A program made the position numbers and the translations under genes. Positions 55,355 to 64,000 of a DNA stretch of 64,000 nt are shown here, piece after piece. The notes beneath the pieces are model-generated. The model saw only the letters and a program-made list of their open reading frames with translations, was not told the DNA's origin and made no database searches. The DNA is from Pyrococcus kukulkanii (GTDB lineage Archaea; Methanobacteriota_B; Thermococci; Thermococcales; Thermococcaceae): the NCBI RefSeq assembly GCF_041647995.1, contig NZ_JARRIB010000002.1, positions 186,001 through 250,000 of the forward strand, read 5' to 3'. Position 1 is the first letter of the stretch. Every line of letters starts with the position of its first letter.

Positions 55355-56608
55355 TTAATCCTCCTCTAACAGGCTTACCACAGCAAAAACTTTGGAGTCT
55401 TCAACCATGTTTTCTATCTTGGCATATTCATTGGGCTGATGAGCAGTTTCATCACAAGTGCACCATACGGCGGCAGGAATTCCGAGTTTTCTGAAGAAAG
55501 CTGCAAAAGTTCCACCACCAATGCCACCTACATACGGAGTTATGTTACGAAGTAGCCGGAGGGCTTTTTTGAGGAGCACTACAATTTCTGAGTCTTCGGG
55601 AGTGGGACTTGGGGCTTCAAATTTCCTTAAGACTGAGATTTCAATTTTTGCTCCATAACTTCTTTCAAAAACTGAGGCTATATTCTGTATGGTCTCTAGG
55701 ATATCATCCAAGTTGTGTTCTGGAAGAACTCTGCAATCGAAGTACAAAATATCTTCCCCGGGGATTATGTTTATTGCATCTACGTTCTTCTCTTTCTTCG
55801 TAGGCTCAAACGTACTTATTGGGGGATCAAAAAGCTCATTTCTTTCTGAATATTTTGCATAGAGCATTTCGTGAAGGGTTGTTGCGAATTTCATCCCTAC
55901 TAAATGGGCATTAATACCCTTTTCGGGACTCATGGCATGAGTTTGCTTCCCAACTGTTTTAACTTGAAAGACTAATCTACTTTTTTCTGCTATTTCGATG
56001 AATGTTCCTTCTGGGTTTCCTGCGTCGGGGACTAGGACTAGGTCGTCTTTTCTGAATAGTTCTGGGTGGTTTTCCATCAACCATTTTATTCCATAGTTAC
56101 TCCCTGTTTCTTCATCACTTACGAAGGCTAGGATTATTGTTCTCTTAGGCCGTATCCCGAGGTTCATTAGGGCTTTAACAGCGTACAGAGAGGCAACGAG
56201 ACTCTGGCCGTTGTCCTCACTACCCCTACCGTACACTTTTCCATCCTTTACAATAGGTTCGAAGGGTTTTGTAACAGTCCACTTGCTCAAATCTCCGGGA
56301 GGCACAACATCTAAGTGTGTAAGAATCCACAGTCTTGGGCTTTTCTCACCCTGCTCTCCATAATAGTACGCTAGAATATTGGGTCGTACACCATTCTTAG
56401 CCCTTGGATCAGGGGCATTGTACTGTTCAATCTTGTCAAATGGCCAATCCTTAATAATCTCAAGCAATTTTTGGGCCTTATCGTACTCCCCCTCACCACC
56501 ACTATCCGGACTAATTGCAGGAATCCTAATAAGCTCCACTAAGGTCTGAACCATATCATCCCTAAGAGAATCAATTTCATTACAAATTGCCCCTATCTCC
56601 TTTTTCAT
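55355..56608 (-). CDS. M20-family metallopeptidase (dipeptidase/deacylase type)
   Basis: A 417-residue M20 enzyme, annotated elsewhere as dipeptidase, acetyl-ornithine or succinyl-diaminopimelate deacylase. First metal ligands LWILTHLDVVPPGDLSKW (H-x-D), then GRGSEDNGQSLVASLYA, FVSDEETGSNYGIKW (Glu-Glu pair), DLVLVPDAG, and the last His in CDETAHQPNEYAKI. The frame is open to 56668, but ATG 56608 has GGAGGAAGGGAG before it. 3 nt separate it from the downstream racemase gene. Confidence 0.87.
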   Translation of the reverse strand: MKKEIGAICNEIDSLRDDMVQTLVELIRIPAISPDSGGEGEYDKAQKLLEIIKDWPFDKIEQYNAPDPRAKNGVRPNILAYYYGEQGEKSPRLWILTHLDVVPPGDLSKWTVTKPFEPIVKDGKVYGRGSEDNGQSLVASLYAVKALMNLGIRPKRTIILAFVSDEETGSNYGIKWLMENHPELFRKDDLVLVPDAGNPEGTFIEIAEKSRLVFQVKTVGKQTHAMSPEKGINAHLVGMKFATTLHEMLYAKYSERNELFDPPISTFEPTKKEKNVDAINIIPGEDILYFDCRVLPEHNLDDILETIQNIASVFERSYGAKIEISVLRKFEAPSPTPEDSEIVVLLKKALRLLRNITPYVGGIGGGTFAAFFRKLGIPAAVWCTCDETAHQPNEYAKIENMVEDSKVFAVVSLLEED

Positions 56609-56664
56609 ACTCCCTTCCTCCTTAAGGTTAATTAAAAATGTAAAATAGACAAAATTAAACAAAT

Positions 56665-57714
56665 TCACTTTTTAAGCTCTTTAGCGAGTTTTGCAAGTTC
56701 GGGTGGGTAAATAACATTTCCTTCGTCCATTATCTGCACATCATCTATCCACACTGACGAATCTAGACAAATCCCATCGCTGTGGGATGCTGCTGGGACT
56801 CCTCCCGGAATATCGGGAACTAATCTTGGCCCTATGTTTCCTATTCCCCACTCAGTGGCTCCCCAAACTCTTTCATCTTCGACAACATTTCCGGTGAGTT
56901 TGGCTCCAGGATTGAAGCCATAAGATATATGGGCTAATTGGTACATGTTAGGATCATTAAATCTTTCTAACCAGTTAGCGAATTCTCTAGCTTCTCTTCC
57001 TCCTTCTATATTAACTATCCTTCCTTTTTCAACCTCTAGCTTAATGGGTTCTCTCAGAAGACCTATTGGGGGTGTTACTGAACCATCAAAGACTATAACT
57101 CCATTGATAGTTTCTAATTTGGGAGTCCAGCTTATCTGACCTGGCAACATCTCGTAAGTTCCTTTTGGAACGTACCCTGAGTGGACTATCATTGGCCTAT
57201 CTGGATGATTTTCAAACTCAACGTCAGTTCCAGCTGGAGTTGTGATTCTGACGTGTTTTCCATTCTTTGTTATCTCGGCTATTTTTTCGAGGAATTCGGA
57301 AAGTTTTTTCATATCAACTTTTCCAATTGTTCTAACCATCATGTCGGGGTTCATGCCCACTAGACAAATGTACCTCAACTCTTTGTTTTCTCTGATAACG
57401 GTGTCAAAAACTGTTGAGTATAATAGCCACTGATAGTTGAACTCTATCCAAACATCAACATTCGTCAATGCTCCTATTAGAGCCTTCTGAGGTAACATGG
57501 GGTCAGCAGCTTTTCCTACACCATCAGGAGTTGCGACCCAAATAACAAGGGGCTTTGCTCCAGCCTCAAAAACTGCCCTTGCAGTTGCATTGACGACTTC
57601 TTCGCTTGAAAGGGTATCGGCGGTTATACCTACAATCTCCCCTGGTTGTACATCCAAAATATCTCTTACGAGCCTTCTTGCAGCAAGACCAAGCTCAAAT
57701 TCGTACGTTTTCAT
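56665..57714 (-). CDS. M29/NicX-like aminopeptidase-family protein (A)
   Basis: A 349-residue protein of the thermophilic aminopeptidase (M29) and dihydroxypyridine dioxygenase NicX superfamily. Metal-site candidates are HISYGFNPGAKLTGNVVEDERVWGATEWGIGN and PAASHSDGICLDSSVWIDD. The N-terminal half (VQPGEIVGITADTLSSEEV) is the nucleotide-like first domain. A paralogue lies at 59399. GGAGGTGG precedes ATG 57714. Confidence 0.75.
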   Translation of the reverse strand: MKTYEFELGLAARRLVRDILDVQPGEIVGITADTLSSEEVVNATARAVFEAGAKPLVIWVATPDGVGKAADPMLPQKALIGALTNVDVWIEFNYQWLLYSTVFDTVIRENKELRYICLVGMNPDMMVRTIGKVDMKKLSEFLEKIAEITKNGKHVRITTPAGTDVEFENHPDRPMIVHSGYVPKGTYEMLPGQISWTPKLETINGVIVFDGSVTPPIGLLREPIKLEVEKGRIVNIEGGREAREFANWLERFNDPNMYQLAHISYGFNPGAKLTGNVVEDERVWGATEWGIGNIGPRLVPDIPGGVPAASHSDGICLDSSVWIDDVQIMDEGNVIYPPELAKLAKELKK

Positions 57715-57798
57715 TTTTACCACCTCCTTGGGGTTATATTTCTGAGCAAAGCAAAATAAAAGATAAGTGGATAAAATAGAGCTAAAAACTAAAAGACA

Positions 57799-59388
57799 TC
57801 ACTTCTTGCCAAGCTTGAGTGTTGATGTGAAGAAGCTTACTAGTGTTGATCCTGCTATTAGTCCTGCACCGAGGACGTACAAGGCGTTTTGCCCTTCCTC
57901 TTTGTACTTGTGTGTCACGGCAAGTCTTATTGCAAGGGCTATGAGAACTGTTATTCCTGCAATTGGATATTTTATGAGTAGACCTGTAGCGAAAAGAATA
58001 CCCAACTGTCTGTCTGGTCCTCCGATTGCCTGGACTATTGCTCCTGGGATTGCCCATAGTAGTAGGTATTTTGCTATTTGTGGATTAGCTCCTGCCTTGA
58101 TTGTGGCTACGTATACCCTGTCTACAGGAGGAACGAGATCTTGGAGGAGGTACGTCTTAGCGAATATTGCTACCATTGCAGCGGCAACGATTAGTCCTGT
58201 AATCTCTGCAAAGTACTGTTGCTTTCTTCCTTCTAGTTCAAATTCTTTGTCTTTTCCTTCTCCTCTTATTATCCATCCGGTCTTAAGGTCATAACCCATA
58301 TCAGCGAAGGCGGGACCTGTAGCTGCTGTAAATCCTACGAGAAGTCCTAGTGCAGGAGCAGGGAATCCCATTAGAATACCTAGAACTAGGAAGATCAGGG
58401 CAGTTGCAAATGCTGGGAACCATCCTGCGTGCATTGCTGAAAGTCCTACAATTAGCTCCGAGACTAAAGCAGCTATCGCTGCAAATATGAACCACCAAAC
58501 GAACATTCCTGCTGACATTCCACTGTACAGACCACCTAGGAGGGCGAGGAGTAGTGCAACTGCAATGTACAATCCAAATCCTCTAGTTAGAGCAAACCTA
58601 ATGTCTTTTTCTGTTCTTGTGAATTCATAATTGCTTTCGGCTTCCTCTTTCATTGACTTCTTTTTCTTGGTTATAATCAAGATAATCTGAATTAATGCTA
58701 CTATTCCCGCTCCTATCATGATACCGTGGGGAACATAGTACTGGTTAATGTCTACTCCAATGAGCTTCGGAGAATATCCTCTAACTATAAGGCCTATTCC
58801 AAACATTGCCAATGCCCACATATTTCCTATCCATGCAACACCTGCAATATCCGCTGGAATTCCAAGGTATCTAACTATACCTCCCGCAATCATTCCGTAT
58901 AGCAAGAGCATTGCTCTCTTACCTTTCTTAGCTGCTGCTATGAGCGTTTCAGCTGTTGCTATTCCTGGGGGCCATGGATTCTTTGCTGGGAATATTCTTG
59001 TGTCAAATAACCAGTAAATCATTGTCATATCTATAATAGCTGCTAAGGTTGCACCAATCCACATTGGCACTAGGAGATCTTCCCTCCCGAGCAGCCAAGT
59101 CACACCAACAGGCAGGAATATCGCATTTGCAGCTCCAAATGTTGCTCCAGAAATTGCCGTCTGAACCAAGTTCTGTCTGTTTAGGTCCAAAAATGCTTTT
59201 AATGCTCTCACAGGAATTCTAGCAAGAAGTATCGCAATCAATGCACCAATGATTGATGTATTTGTTGAAATTCCCAAACGTGTAATGAGTTCTAGACCAA
59301 TAATGGCACCGAGCACCGCCATTATGATATTCAAAACTAATACTCCCGGTTCAAATGCAGAGGGGTGTTTTCTTTTTGGTTCTTCCAT
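57799..59388 (-). CDS. OPT-family oligopeptide transporter
   Basis: A 529-residue polytopic membrane protein with about 14 hydrophobic helices. The OPT/YSL family marks are LPVGVTWLLG, NPWPPGIATAETLIAA, and GPAFADMGYDLKTGWIIRG. OPT carriers bring peptides, or metal-chelate compounds, into the cell with protons. ATG 59388 has GAGGTGG upstream; the GTG at 59397 is in frame. It sits between two M29-like genes, which fits import of the substrate that the cluster breaks down. Confidence 0.88.
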   Translation of the reverse strand: MEEPKRKHPSAFEPGVLVLNIIMAVLGAIIGLELITRLGISTNTSIIGALIAILLARIPVRALKAFLDLNRQNLVQTAISGATFGAANAIFLPVGVTWLLGREDLLVPMWIGATLAAIIDMTMIYWLFDTRIFPAKNPWPPGIATAETLIAAAKKGKRAMLLLYGMIAGGIVRYLGIPADIAGVAWIGNMWALAMFGIGLIVRGYSPKLIGVDINQYYVPHGIMIGAGIVALIQIILIITKKKKSMKEEAESNYEFTRTEKDIRFALTRGFGLYIAVALLLALLGGLYSGMSAGMFVWWFIFAAIAALVSELIVGLSAMHAGWFPAFATALIFLVLGILMGFPAPALGLLVGFTAATGPAFADMGYDLKTGWIIRGEGKDKEFELEGRKQQYFAEITGLIVAAAMVAIFAKTYLLQDLVPPVDRVYVATIKAGANPQIAKYLLLWAIPGAIVQAIGGPDRQLGILFATGLLIKYPIAGITVLIALAIRLAVTHKYKEEGQNALYVLGAGLIAGSTLVSFFTSTLKLGKK

Positions 59389-59398
59389 ATTTTCCACC

Positions 59399-60370
59399 TC
59401 AAATTACCAAATTTCCATCTCTAAACAAATATTTTCCATCAATTAACACAGTTGGCTTTTTAATAATCCCATCCAGATGGATGGGGGCTTTTACTTTCCC
59501 ACCAAAGTCGTAGTTGCTTCCTAGGGCAATATGGACCGTTCCAAAAACTTTTTCATCTTCTAAAATGTTTCCACTAATTCTTGCCTTTGGATTAGTTCCT
59601 ATTCCAAACTCTGCTATATTTCTTGCTTCCTTCCCATACCTAGACAAAATCTCCTCTAACTTCTTTGCTTCATCACCTCCTTCAATTTTTTCAACAAAAC
59701 CATCCTGAACGATAAGCTTAATGGGATTTTTTAGAACTCCAATTCCTGCCATAGAGCCGTCAATGACAACAGTCCCATTTGCCGTTCCTTCGACAGGTGC
59801 TATGTACGCTTCAGCTCCAGGAAGGTTACCACACTCACCAGGGTTCCTATAAACTCCTGTGCTTCTCATGGCTTTTCTGCCCTCTATTGAGAATTCCAAG
59901 TCCGTGCCAAGTGAAGTTGTAATTTGGACTGTGCTTCCATTATCCAGAATATCGGCTATTTTGTTTGTAAGGGCTAATATTTCCTCGTAGTCAGCGTTCA
60001 TTGTCCTAATAAATATTTCTTCCGTGATACCTGGGAGCGTAGCTACTCTTGCTCCTCTTTCACATGCTTCTTTTTTCGCTAACGTGTGGGTTATAGATTT
60101 TGAAGTTGGAGCTATTACGACATCTGCTACTTTCATAGCTTCAGCAACTGGTTTGGGAGGTTCTTCTCCATGCATTTTCCGTGGAATAATCTCTATGTAA
60201 ACGGCTTCAGTGTTTAATTCCTTGGCTTTCATCCAGAGGCTGTACCCTATTTTGCGCTCTGGTTCATCTGCGATTATAAGGACTGACTCTCCCTCTTTAA
60301 CACCTAGGCACTGCTTTAATGCAATCTCACATGCTTTGTACAGCTCCGGATTAATTTCAAGAAACTCCAT
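59399..60370 (-). CDS. M29/NicX-like aminopeptidase-family protein (B)
   Basis: A 323-residue homologue of the protein at 56665, same fold and the same metal-site pattern: NIAEFGIGTNPKARISGNILEDEKVFGTVHIALGSN, and PIHLDGIIKKPTVLIDG at the end. It is shorter at the C-terminal side. Two diverged paralogues flanking one transporter suggest two steps or two substrates. GGAGGGATAG precedes the ATG. It is 10 nt upstream of the transporter start. Confidence 0.75.
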   Translation of the reverse strand: MEFLEINPELYKACEIALKQCLGVKEGESVLIIADEPERKIGYSLWMKAKELNTEAVYIEIIPRKMHGEEPPKPVAEAMKVADVVIAPTSKSITHTLAKKEACERGARVATLPGITEEIFIRTMNADYEEILALTNKIADILDNGSTVQITTSLGTDLEFSIEGRKAMRSTGVYRNPGECGNLPGAEAYIAPVEGTANGTVVIDGSMAGIGVLKNPIKLIVQDGFVEKIEGGDEAKKLEEILSRYGKEARNIAEFGIGTNPKARISGNILEDEKVFGTVHIALGSNYDFGGKVKAPIHLDGIIKKPTVLIDGKYLFRDGNLVI

Positions 60371-60373
60371 ACT

Positions 60374-61033
60374 CTATCCCTCCAAAAGTTCTCCAATAAC
60401 TCTTGCCATCAGAGTTCTAGGCAAAACAACAGGCTTTTTTGTGATTTCTTTCACGATTTCCTTAAAAGATAGCTTGTATCCGATGCAATCCATCACAATG
60501 AGATCACATTCTTTCAGCTCTTGAGCAGCTCTTATGAACTCATCTTCCTTCCCAACGTACGGAGAAACACTTCGAACTTTGATACTTTTAGCAACTCCTT
60601 CCCACTTTCTTTTTGTTATTTCTACCTGGTCTGGATCTGGAACTATAACTCCAAGATTTGAGACGTTTAGAGCTTCTACTGTTTTTAAAAGAAGTAAAGA
60701 GGGTTCGACAAGTAATTTCCTAGAGGTTAATTCTGGAAACTCTCCAGTACAAAGCACTCCAATGACATCAACTCTTTCTTCTAGCTTTTTAATGCACTCT
60801 TGGAGTCTCTTAATGATTTTTTCCCTGCTGAGTCTAACTTGAGTACCATCCCTGAGTCTGGTTACTAAAACATAATCACCTTCTTTTGGAGCTAATTTTT
60901 TGATTTCTTCAAGCGTTAGGTCATCTAAGGCTCCACACTCGATAATCTCAACTCCTGCTCCCAAGTACGGCTTTATTTCGGGAACTACGTCTACTCTAGG
61001 AGATTGACCTATCGTTACAAAGCCTACTCTCAT
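60374..61033 (-). CDS. AroM family protein
   Basis: A 219-residue AroM-like protein. Although named after a gene near aroL in E. coli, its reaction is unknown; the fold is related to Asp/Glu racemases. Marks are VGFVTIGQSPRVDVVPE, IECGALDDLTLEEIK, LVTRLRDGTQVRLSREKI and CTGEFPEL. Two Cys places, one in VLCTGEFP and one in VMDCIGYKLS, could be a racemase-like pair. ATG 61033 follows GGGAGGAAG. Confidence 0.85.
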   Translation of the reverse strand: MRVGFVTIGQSPRVDVVPEIKPYLGAGVEIIECGALDDLTLEEIKKLAPKEGDYVLVTRLRDGTQVRLSREKIIKRLQECIKKLEERVDVIGVLCTGEFPELTSRKLLVEPSLLLLKTVEALNVSNLGVIVPDPDQVEITKRKWEGVAKSIKVRSVSPYVGKEDEFIRAAQELKECDLIVMDCIGYKLSFKEIVKEITKKPVVLPRTLMARVIGELLEG

Positions 61034-61034
61034 T

Positions 61035-61967
61035 TTACTTCCTCCCAAGAGTTTGGAGGTGTTTCATGGAGCCATAGAGCTCAACTAGGCGTTTGAATTC
61101 CTCTTCGTCATAGAATTTTACTTTCCCTCTACCAAAGCCCTTAGCGACTTCAATGCAGAATCTAGCGGCCTGCTCAATATCTACTACGTGGCTAGCTCCT
61201 GTTGCACATCCTGGAACTGGAACCTCGGCAGTTATGGCGACTCCAACTACGGGTGCATCTGTCGCGGTTGCTGGCTGTAGGATGCTGTTTATGTGATAAA
61301 CTCCGTTTCCATATGGTGTTATGTCTTGCATTGTAATTGGGACTACAGCAGGCATTCTTCCAGTTACGTACTGCATTATGTCAAGTAAATCGTCACTTAC
61401 TCTTAATATCCATCCTTCTTTTACAGTTGGAGTTATAGCAAAGCCCCTGACATTTATGATTCTATTTCCCTTCGTTGTATCTACGGAAAGGATTGCATCC
61501 ATCCTTGGATCAACTTCATACTTGTTCATGGTAGCCATATCTACTGGAGAACCCATAAAGGGAACGGGGTCGTGAGGCTGTGTTGGAGCATTCGGACAAA
61601 TGTGAGTGGCAATTATTACATCACCGTCTAGAATGTCTCCATTTCTTCTCATATCAGCTAGTTTTAAGGCAACTGCTATTGCAGTTATTGCCCCGTCAGC
61701 GTCAGAAACCAGGCCTATCATCTCTGGCCTGGCACCTATTCCTCCTAGTCTTCCAATGATACCAAGTGTTGGAGCATCTCCACCGGAAAGCTTTCCATTC
61801 TTTCCGGGCACTATAATCTTGATGAAATCAGTAGATCCTTTTTCGCCTTCTATCCTTTTGACTTCAACGTTTTCTAGTCCCCTTTCTCTAAGAACCTCTG
61901 CAACTTTTTCTCCTGTAACATATGCGCTGTCTAACAATTCATAGGCTTCTATAACTTGTTTCATCAT
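61035..61967 (-). CDS. DUF1177 family protein
   Basis: A 310-residue protein of a family of unknown function. Marks: TLGIIGRLGGIGARPEMIGLVSDADGAITAIAVALK, DVIIATHICPNAPTQPHDPVPFMGSPVD and PVPGCATGASHVVDIEQAARFCIEVA. Conserved His, Asp and Cys suggest a metal-dependent enzyme with a peptidase-like arrangement. GGAGGG precedes the ATG pair. It overlaps nothing; AroM begins one base after its stop. Confidence 0.85.
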   Translation of the reverse strand: MMKQVIEAYELLDSAYVTGEKVAEVLRERGLENVEVKRIEGEKGSTDFIKIIVPGKNGKLSGGDAPTLGIIGRLGGIGARPEMIGLVSDADGAITAIAVALKLADMRRNGDILDGDVIIATHICPNAPTQPHDPVPFMGSPVDMATMNKYEVDPRMDAILSVDTTKGNRIINVRGFAITPTVKEGWILRVSDDLLDIMQYVTGRMPAVVPITMQDITPYGNGVYHINSILQPATATDAPVVGVAITAEVPVPGCATGASHVVDIEQAARFCIEVAKGFGRGKVKFYDEEEFKRLVELYGSMKHLQTLGRK

Positions 61968-61979
61968 TTTTAACCCTCC

Positions 61980-63056
61980 TTACAAGATCTTCTTTCCAAT
62001 TACCTCCTCAACTTGTCTCAAAACTTCAGGATCCTTGACTCCAGCACCTAAGATAATGTGCTCTTTGGGCACTACGAGCAAGAGAACATTATCACCTCGT
62101 TTTACCTCTGCAGACGTTAGAGGAAGTCCTGTTTGCAAATCTATCATGACTATTAGATCTGGAAAAGTTCCATATCTCTTTCCTTTGGAATCCTCTATCG
62201 TCATAAATTCATTCCAAAATGTTACTTCGTACCTTGTGCCATTGCGACCTTTTACAATTACTTTTCCTATATCAAAACCTCCCTTTGTTTCTAGTGTAAC
62301 CTGCTCTACTTCTCCTTTGCTTATGACATCTCCGCCACCGAGGTACCCTAGTATCTTTTCTACCATTTGATCTACGTCTGACCTGTTCTCTTGGATTATC
62401 TTACCAACTTCTGTGGCCTGAGAAATAGCTCCTACTGCGGCATTTTCCTTTACGTACTCTGGTGTTACAGGATTTCTTGTTACTGCTACTAATCCTCCGG
62501 CCTGAACTGCTGCTTCTCTAATCATTCTTGCCGCTTTTTCTAAAGGGCCTTTTACAATGACTTCCACATACCTCCCTTTTTCTTTGTTTCCTCCGACTGC
62601 AGTCTGGATTGAAACATAGTCAGGAACTTTATGTAGTCCAATGGCACCCATGACACCAGTGGGATGAGCCCTGCCATCTGCAGGAGCATCTACAATTGGA
62701 ATTTCTAGAACGGCAGACTGAATCCACCCGTTTATTGTTGAGTACCCTCCGTTTTCGGATGATATTAGACCTCCCAGAGGAACCTTGGCAACATCCATAA
62801 AGAGCTCTGTAGATTTTATCGCGTGGACAGGTAGAAGATACCCTTCTTTAGCAGCAGGGGCTCCTACCATGGAGGCTGTGGCTATATACTTGTCTTTGGG
62901 TACATGATCAACATCTACTATTACAACTTCACCAAGTTCAATAGCGAGTTTTGCATGCTTTAATCCAAGTCTTAAATCTCCCCCTCCTCCCCCTCCAAAG
63001 AAAGCGCCACCAAGAACAGCAGCCTCGGCGAGTTTTTCATCAACCTTTAACTTCAT
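61980..63056 (-). CDS. DUF917 family protein (hydantoinase-related)
   Basis: A 358-residue DUF917 protein; such domains are found beside or fused to hydantoinase/oxoprolinase-like proteins. A glycine run opens it (GGAFFGGGGGGDLRLG), followed by VSMVGAP-like and SSENGGYSTINGWIQSA segments and VDAPADGRAHPTGVMGAIGL. No reaction is established to my knowledge. It overlaps the racemase gene by 4 nt, so it is tightly coupled to it. Confidence 0.87.
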   Translation of the reverse strand: MKLKVDEKLAEAAVLGGAFFGGGGGGDLRLGLKHAKLAIELGEVVIVDVDHVPKDKYIATASMVGAPAAKEGYLLPVHAIKSTELFMDVAKVPLGGLISSENGGYSTINGWIQSAVLEIPIVDAPADGRAHPTGVMGAIGLHKVPDYVSIQTAVGGNKEKGRYVEVIVKGPLEKAARMIREAAVQAGGLVAVTRNPVTPEYVKENAAVGAISQATEVGKIIQENRSDVDQMVEKILGYLGGGDVISKGEVEQVTLETKGGFDIGKVIVKGRNGTRYEVTFWNEFMTIEDSKGKRYGTFPDLIVMIDLQTGLPLTSAEVKRGDNVLLLVVPKEHIILGAGVKDPEVLRQVEEVIGKKIL

Positions 63057-63727
63057 GTACTGTCACCCCACACATCTAGTCCCCTAAGAGCATGAAGGGT
63101 AACAGCTCCTGCGGCAATTACGGGATCGATAACTGGGATACCAACTTTCTTTTCAAGAACAGGAGCAATCATGATTGTTGACATTCCAGTACATCCTAGA
63201 ACTATTACGTCAACACCTTCTTCTTTCAATCTCTTCGCAGCCTCTATTGCCTCTTTTCGCCCCCACTCAGTCATTAAATCAAGGGTGTTTGAGACCCCTT
63301 TTGGGTGATCTTCGGCAATTAGATTGTCACCAAGAACTTCCTTTATTACCTTTGGAGTTTCTTCAGTCAAGTTAAGGACACCAACTTTCCTACCGTACGC
63401 TAGGGCTAATGCAGAGGCAGAGGATCCAGCCCCAATAACGGGAACTGAGACCAATTTCCTAGCTTCTTCAACGGCTGGATCGGCTGCACAGCTTATTATT
63501 ATTGCATCAACTCCTTCCTCTTCAAACTCCTTTGCTAATCGTAAAATTTTTGGTTTTGCTTCGTTTTCAGTTTTTTCGTCATATATCCCCTTTGGTTGCT
63601 CTTCAATGCATCTACTAACTATCTTTAACTCTGGAAATGCTTTCTCAATTAGCTTTCCATGAATATTTAGGAGTTCCTCGTCTTGAATTGTTAACACTCT
63701 TATTAGTCCAACGGTGTACTTTTCCAT
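63053..63727 (-). CDS. Asp/Glu/hydantoin racemase family protein, first gene of the operon
   Basis: A 224-residue racemase-family protein with both expected cysteines: AIIISCAADPAVEEA and VIVLGCTGMSTIMIAP. Other marks are PVIGAGSSASALALAYG and DPVIAAGAVTLHALRG. Its coupling to DUF917 makes a hydantoin- or lactam-related role possible, but the family also holds amino-acid racemases. The promoter is in 63734-63769. Confidence 0.85.
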   Translation of the reverse strand: MEKYTVGLIRVLTIQDEELLNIHGKLIEKAFPELKIVSRCIEEQPKGIYDEKTENEAKPKILRLAKEFEEEGVDAIIISCAADPAVEEARKLVSVPVIGAGSSASALALAYGRKVGVLNLTEETPKVIKEVLGDNLIAEDHPKGVSNTLDLMTEWGRKEAIEAAKRLKEEGVDVIVLGCTGMSTIMIAPVLEKKVGIPVIDPVIAAGAVTLHALRGLDVWGDST

Positions 63728-63733
63728 TCAATA

Positions 63734-63769
63734 CACCTACAAAAGGTGCAATAAGTGATGGTATATACC
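63734..63769 (-). promoter_or_regulatory. Promoter of the racemase/DUF917/OPT operon
   Basis: GGTATATACC (63760-63769) is a TATA element about 35 bp before the ATG at 63727. CACCT-n5-AGGTG (63734-63748) is a 15-bp inverted repeat covering the likely RNA start and holding the AGGTG ribosome site. It could be an operator for the divergent Lrp/AsnC-type regulator. Confidence 0.5.
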
Positions 63770-63893
63770 CATTATTGAACCAAAATTTAGAAACATAGGC
63801 GCTACATTGAATAATAATTTGAGAGATATTATAGTCCAATGAACTAAAAACTTATTAAGTTATTTTTGTAACAAACAAAATTGAGGGGGTAAA

Positions 63894-64000
63894 ATGAAAA
63901 CAAGATTGTCAAAAAAAGATTGGCAAATTATAAAGCTCTTGAAAGAAAACGCTCGAATGAGTGATGCTGAGATTGGGAGGAGAATTGGCCTCTCAAAATC
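63894..64000 (+). CDS. Lrp/AsnC-family transcription regulator, 3' end cut off by the window
   Basis: Only the first 35 residues are in the window: MKTRLSKKDWQIIKLLKENA, then RMSDAEIGRRIGLSK. This is the N-terminal helix-turn-helix of Lrp/AsnC regulators (L-x-x-LKENAR-x-s-xAEIG-R-iGLSks). GAGGGGGTAAA lies before the ATG, and AACTTATTAAGTT (about 63849-63861) may be the TATA region. Being divergent from the catabolic operon, it is its likely regulator, with an amino acid as effector. Confidence 0.8.
   Translation, partial: MKTRLSKKDWQIIKLLKENARMSDAEIGRRIGLSK

Noticed and set aside
57782-58057. Minus-strand 91-residue frame overlapping the OPT transporter
   Set aside because: Out-of-frame shadow of the transporter's C-terminus, rich in Asn/Arg/Ser with no hydrophobic helices.

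Overview
The window is about 64 kb from a hyperthermophilic euryarchaeon of the Thermococcales, almost certainly a Pyrococcus species. Support comes from several gene types: a SurR-type soluble hydrogenase II with the divergent NfnI operon, tungsten GAPOR, an archaeal membrane-anchored Lon carrying an intein, M32 carboxypeptidase, XPB/Bax1, Bud32, Trm56 and NadM. It also comes from C/D-box sRNAs and strong GGTGA/GAGG ribosome-binding sites. Genes are dense, often with 4-nt overlaps, on both strands. No tRNA, rRNA or CRISPR array was seen.

Region by region. 0-3.4 kb: 8-oxoguanine glycosylase AGOG (cut by the window edge), a GGCT-fold protein, an unknown protein and a DUF4143 ATPase with a palindromic operator pair around its TATA box. 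3.4-11.3 kb: a cobinamide/cobalamin salvage cluster (cbiB, cobZ, cobS, cbiP, cobT-like, cbiZ) interrupted by four PIN-type toxin-antitoxin loci in different states: intact, frameshifted antitoxin, degraded, and coupled to cbiZ. 11.3-31 kb: mostly housekeeping genes. These are carboxypeptidase, a PfkB kinase, an S2P protease, NadM, SAM hydrolase, Trm56 and an archaetidylinositol-phosphate synthase, then a C/D sRNA, GAPOR with a TGM regulatory motif, Lon with a 476-aa intein, a JAMM protease, XPB/Bax1, two ASCH proteins, and a prepilin peptidase with a tiny class III pilin that is easy to miss.

31-40.5 kb: Bud32, a methyl-accepting signalling protein without a sensor domain, a MutS2-like ATPase, an eIF2B-like protein, a CinA-like protein, an alpha/beta hydrolase, a putative metalloprotease, a zinc ribbon plus ATPase, and PurA. 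40.5-41.1 kb is non-coding and holds two outward-facing IS200/IS605-type right-end remnants and strong hairpins. 41.1-53.2 kb is a hydrogenase region: hypF, hypDC, an unknown gene with an ATPase, shyBCDA (sulfhydrogenase II) and the divergent nfnI operon. SurR-type sites (GTTn3AACn5GTT) lie at hypF and between shyB and nfnI, so maturation, enzyme and electron-carrier genes appear to form one sulfur-responsive regulon.

53.2-64 kb: a second C/D sRNA that shares the leader of a downstream gene, a nitroreductase, then a long minus-strand operon. That operon holds two Asp/Glu-type racemases, an M20 peptidase, two M29/NicX-like proteins, an OPT transporter, AroM, DUF1177 and DUF917, and it is divergent from an Lrp/AsnC regulator cut by the window end. 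It looks like an uncharacterised uptake and catabolic system for peptides or modified/D-amino acids, and is the best candidate for a new biological system here.
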